Shown: piece after piece, positions 6,526-8,375 of the stretch
Layout of the letters: each line of letters starts with the position of its first letter
Numbering within the stretch: position 1 is the first letter of the stretch
DNA from: Limnohabitans sp. Rim8
GTDB lineage: Bacteria > Pseudomonadota > Gammaproteobacteria > Burkholderiales > Burkholderiaceae_C
Direction: 5' to 3'
Length of the DNA stretch: 8,375 bases
NCBI GenBank assembly: GCA_945877725.1
Contig: CAMDXR010000124.1
Span: 1-8,375 of the forward strand
Notes under the pieces: model-generated
Database searches by the model: none
Seen by the model: only the letters and a program-made list of their open reading frames with translations
What the model was told of the DNA's origin: nothing
Translations under genes and position numbers: made by a program

Positions 6526-7311
6526 ATGAAACCCGCTCCCGATTACGTCCCCGCCCATGGCTTGCTGCGTGGCAAGTCGGTTCTGGTTACCGCCGCCGCT
6601 GGCGCTGGCATTGGTTTTGCGGTGGCCAAGCGCGCCGCCGAAGAAGGTTGCCGCGCCCTGTACATCTCTGACGTGCATGAGCGTCGCCTGAACGAGGCCG
6701 TCAAGGCCATTCAGGCCGAGACGGGCTTGCAAGAGGTGTACGGCTTGTTGTGCGATGTCAGCCAAGAGGCGCAAGTTCAGGCCCTCATCGATGACGCAGA
6801 AGCCCGCATGGGCGGCATCGACGTGCTGATCAACAATGCCGGTCTGGGCACCAGCAAACGCATTGTGGACATGGAAGACGACGAGTGGAACAAGGTCATC
6901 GCTGTGACTCTGACCGGCACTTTCCGGGTCACGCGTGCAGCCCTCAGGGTGATGCAGCCCCGTGGTCGCGGTGCCATCATCAACAACGCCTCGGTGTTGG
7001 GTTGGCGTGCTCAGACTGAACAAGCCCACTATGCAGCGGCCAAGGCCGGGGTCATGGCTCTGACACGTTGCGCGGCTTTGGAAGCCGCCGAATTCGGAAT
7101 TCGCATCAACGCAGTGGCCCCCTCCATTGCCATTCACGCCTTCTTGAAAAAATCAGCCTCCGAGGAGCTGCTTAACGAGTTGTCGGCCAAAGAAGCTTTT
7201 GGCCGAGGCGCAGAGCCTTGGGAGGTGGCCAATGTGATGATTTTCCTGGCCAGTGATTACTCTTCTTACATGACCGGTGAGGTCGTTTCCGTCAGCTCGC
7301 AGCGGGCTTGA
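6526..7311 (+). CDS. ipdF: IpdF-like short-chain dehydrogenase (5-hydroxy-indene-carboxyl-CoA dehydrogenase)
   Basis: This 261-residue SDR has nearly the same length as M. tuberculosis IpdF (Rv3559c, about 262 aa). It shares IpdF's distinctive features as I recall them: HGLLRGKSVLVTAAAGAGIG at 11-30, NNASVLGWRAQ at 153-163, INAVAPSIA at 194-202, AEPWEV at 229-234, and the C-terminus SDYSSYMTGEVVSVSSQRA. The catalytic residues are Ser156, Tyr169 and Lys173. The usual TGxxxGIG has Ala for the first Gly, and the tetrad Asn in helix 4 is Thr128 (VTLTG). Both appear to be traits of this subfamily. IpdF is assigned to oxidation of the 5-hydroxyl of the bicyclic CoA intermediate before ring opening. 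The start at 6526 gives an N-terminus like known IpdF; an in-frame ATG at 6508 would add six residues. Neither has a strong Shine-Dalgarno. The MaoC gene follows after 2 bp. Confidence 0.9.
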   Translation: MKPAPDYVPAHGLLRGKSVLVTAAAGAGIGFAVAKRAAEEGCRALYISDVHERRLNEAVKAIQAETGLQEVYGLLCDVSQEAQVQALIDDAEARMGGIDVLINNAGLGTSKRIVDMEDDEWNKVIAVTLTGTFRVTRAALRVMQPRGRGAIINNASVLGWRAQTEQAHYAAAKAGVMALTRCAALEAAEFGIRINAVAPSIAIHAFLKKSASEELLNELSAKEAFGRGAEPWEVANVMIFLASDYSSYMTGEVVSVSSQRA

Positions 7312-7313
7312 AC

Positions 7314-7793
7314 ATGAGCACAACTTCAAACTCCGGCCTGTGTCTGGACTCGGTCGAATCCGTCTTGGCCGCTGTGGGGCAAGATTTGGGCGCGACCGAC
7401 TGGATCGAGATGTCGCAGCAACGCATCAACACCTTTGCCGATGCCACGGGCGACCACCAGTGGATTCATGTGGACCCTGAGCGCGCCAAAAGCGGGCCCT
7501 TTGGCGCATGCATTGCCCACGGCTACCTCACACTGTCGTTGGCCAATTTGTTTTTGCCCCAACTCATCCGCTACCAGCGCCTCAAGATGGGCGTGAATTA
7601 CGGCTGCGACAAAGTCCGGTTTCCCGCACCCGTCAAAGTCGGCTCGCGTCTGCGTGGCCGGGGGCAGGTGCTGACCGCCGAGTCCATCAAGGGCGAAGGT
7701 GTGCAGGTGAGCGTGCGCATCAGTGTCGAGGTCGAGGGCTCCGACAAACCTGGCTGCGTGGTGGACACCATCAGCCGTCTTTATTTTGAGTGA
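7314..7793 (+). CDS. MaoC-family (R)-specific enoyl-CoA hydratase, HtdZ/Rv0130-like
   Basis: This 159-residue single hot-dog protein carries the MaoC hydratase signature FADATGDHQWIHVD (41-54), with catalytic Asp47 and His52 at the five-residue spacing of PhaJ-type hydratases. It is followed by GPFGACIAHGYLTLSL (61-76). VNYGCDKVRFPAPVKVGSRLR and VEVEGSDKPGCVVDTISR match my memory of M. tuberculosis Rv0130 (HtdZ). The reaction is reversible hydration of a trans-2-enoyl-CoA to the (R)-3-hydroxyacyl-CoA. Between ipdF and a thiolase gene it could hydrate the product of the FadE30-type enzyme, the step that (S)-specific crotonases perform elsewhere; this is inference. The start ATG 7314 lies 2 bp after the ipdF stop. 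A TTG at 7308 is in frame but overlaps ipdF and is less likely. Confidence 0.9.
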   Translation: MSTTSNSGLCLDSVESVLAAVGQDLGATDWIEMSQQRINTFADATGDHQWIHVDPERAKSGPFGACIAHGYLTLSLANLFLPQLIRYQRLKMGVNYGCDKVRFPAPVKVGSRLRGRGQVLTAESIKGEGVQVSVRISVEVEGSDKPGCVVDTISRLYFE

Positions 7794-7803
7794 GAAAAAT
7801 TTC

Positions 7804-8375
7804 ATGAACGCACAAGAAGCCGTTATTGTTTCCACCGCACGCACGCCCATCGGCAAAGCATTTCGTGGGGCTTTCAACGACACCGAAGCGCCGGTGCTGG
7901 GCGGCCATGTGGTGCGCAGTGCGCTCGACAAAGTCGGTGTCGCTGGTCACGAAGTGGACGATGTGATTTTGGGTATCGCGGCCCAGCAAGGCAACCAAGG
8001 CTACAACTTGGGCCGTCTGTGCTGCTACACCGCCGGACTGCCTGAAAGCGTGGGCGGCATGACGATTGACCGCATGTGCGCATCGGGTTTGATGAGCATT
8101 GCCACCGCAGCCAAAGGCATCATGACCGGAGAAATGGACATCGCCGTGGCCGGGGGTCTCGAGTCCATCACGCTGGTCCAGAACAAACACAAAAACAGCT
8201 ACCGTGCGCAATCGGAGTCAGTCTTGAAGGCCATGCCCACGGCCTATATCCAGATGATTGAGACTGCTGAAATCGTCAGTCGGCGTTATGGCATCTCGCG
8301 CGCTGCCCAAGACGAGTATTCGCTGCACAGCCAACAACGCACAGCAGCGGCCCAGCAAGCGGGTTTGTTTGCCGA
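7804..8375 (+). CDS. Thiolase, N-terminal half (3' end outside window)
   Basis: The frame opens at ATG 7804, 10 bp after the MaoC stop, and stays open for 190 codons to the window edge. It begins VIVSTARTPIGKAFRGAF, the usual thiolase N-terminus. Nucleophile Cys92 sits in IDRMCASGLMS, followed by VAGGLESIT (about 114-122). The second catalytic half (NEAF, GHPxG, CxGGG) lies beyond the window. It is a different thiolase type from the FadA6-like gene, which has DRQCGSS at the nucleophile and differs throughout. It is not FadA5-like. It could thiolyse the side-chain 3-oxoacyl-CoA produced after the MaoC and SDR steps, or be a general acetyl-CoA acetyltransferase recruited to the operon. The family is certain and the substrate unknown. 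Confidence 0.9.
   Translation, partial: MNAQEAVIVSTARTPIGKAFRGAFNDTEAPVLGGHVVRSALDKVGVAGHEVDDVILGIAAQQGNQGYNLGRLCCYTAGLPESVGGMTIDRMCASGLMSIATAAKGIMTGEMDIAVAGGLESITLVQNKHKNSYRAQSESVLKAMPTAYIQMIETAEIVSRRYGISRAAQDEYSLHSQQRTAAAQQAGLFA

Noticed and set aside
7090..7102. Tandem GAATTC sites separated by one base
   Set aside because: They lie inside the conserved ipdF coding sequence (EFGIRI) and are explained by codon choice.
6421..7137. 238-codon open frame on the - strand covering the repeat-rich gap and ipdF
   Set aside because: It is His/Gly-rich shadow translation opposite a well-conserved SDR, with no family resemblance.

Overview
The window is about 8.4 kb of GC-rich, tightly packed bacterial DNA with every gene on the + strand. 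The proteins look like those of a Burkholderiales/Comamonadaceae-type betaproteobacterium. That placement is inferred from overall protein character and codon use, because no rRNA or other phylogenetic marker is present. There are nine protein-coding genes, the first and last cut by the window edges. No RNA gene, mobile element, CRISPR array or regulator gene was seen.

Layout: C-terminal part of an acyl-CoA dehydrogenase (1-450); FadA6-type thiolase (463-1614); Rv3548c-type SDR (1619-2497); amidase-signature hydrolase (2499-3959); 77-bp gap with a weak hairpin; acyl-CoA dehydrogenase with a low-complexity insert (4037-5242); FadE30-type acyl-CoA dehydrogenase (5239-6402); 123-bp gap with short direct and inverted repeats; IpdF-type SDR (6526-7311); MaoC hydratase (7314-7793); N-terminal half of a second thiolase (7804-8375). 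Gaps inside each gene block are 1-12 bp, or a 4-bp ATGA overlap, which suggests one transcript or two. The 123-bp gap is the only obvious place for an internal promoter.

The best reading is part of a steroid C/D-ring (HIP, methylhexahydroindanedione propionate) degradation operon. Three proteins match, from memory and over their whole length, the M. tuberculosis KstR2-regulon enzymes FadA6, FadE30 and IpdF. A fourth matches the Rv3548c SDR of the same region. In the pathway as known from actinobacteria, HIP-CoA undergoes beta-oxidation of its propionyl side chain (FadE30, a hydratase, a dehydrogenase, a thiolase). The 5-hydroxyl is then oxidised (IpdF), rings D and C are opened hydrolytically (EchA20, IpdAB), and the linear product is shortened (FadA6, FadE31-33). 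The MaoC protein and second thiolase could supply the hydration and thiolysis steps. The ligase (FadD3) and ring-opening enzymes (EchA20, IpdAB, IpdC) are not in this window and would be expected in flanking DNA.

The least expected member is the amidase, which has no assigned step in the textbook HIP pathway yet sits 1 bp after an SDR gene. It is the best candidate here for an undescribed function. All family assignments rest on motif reading and memory of homologues; no search was run.
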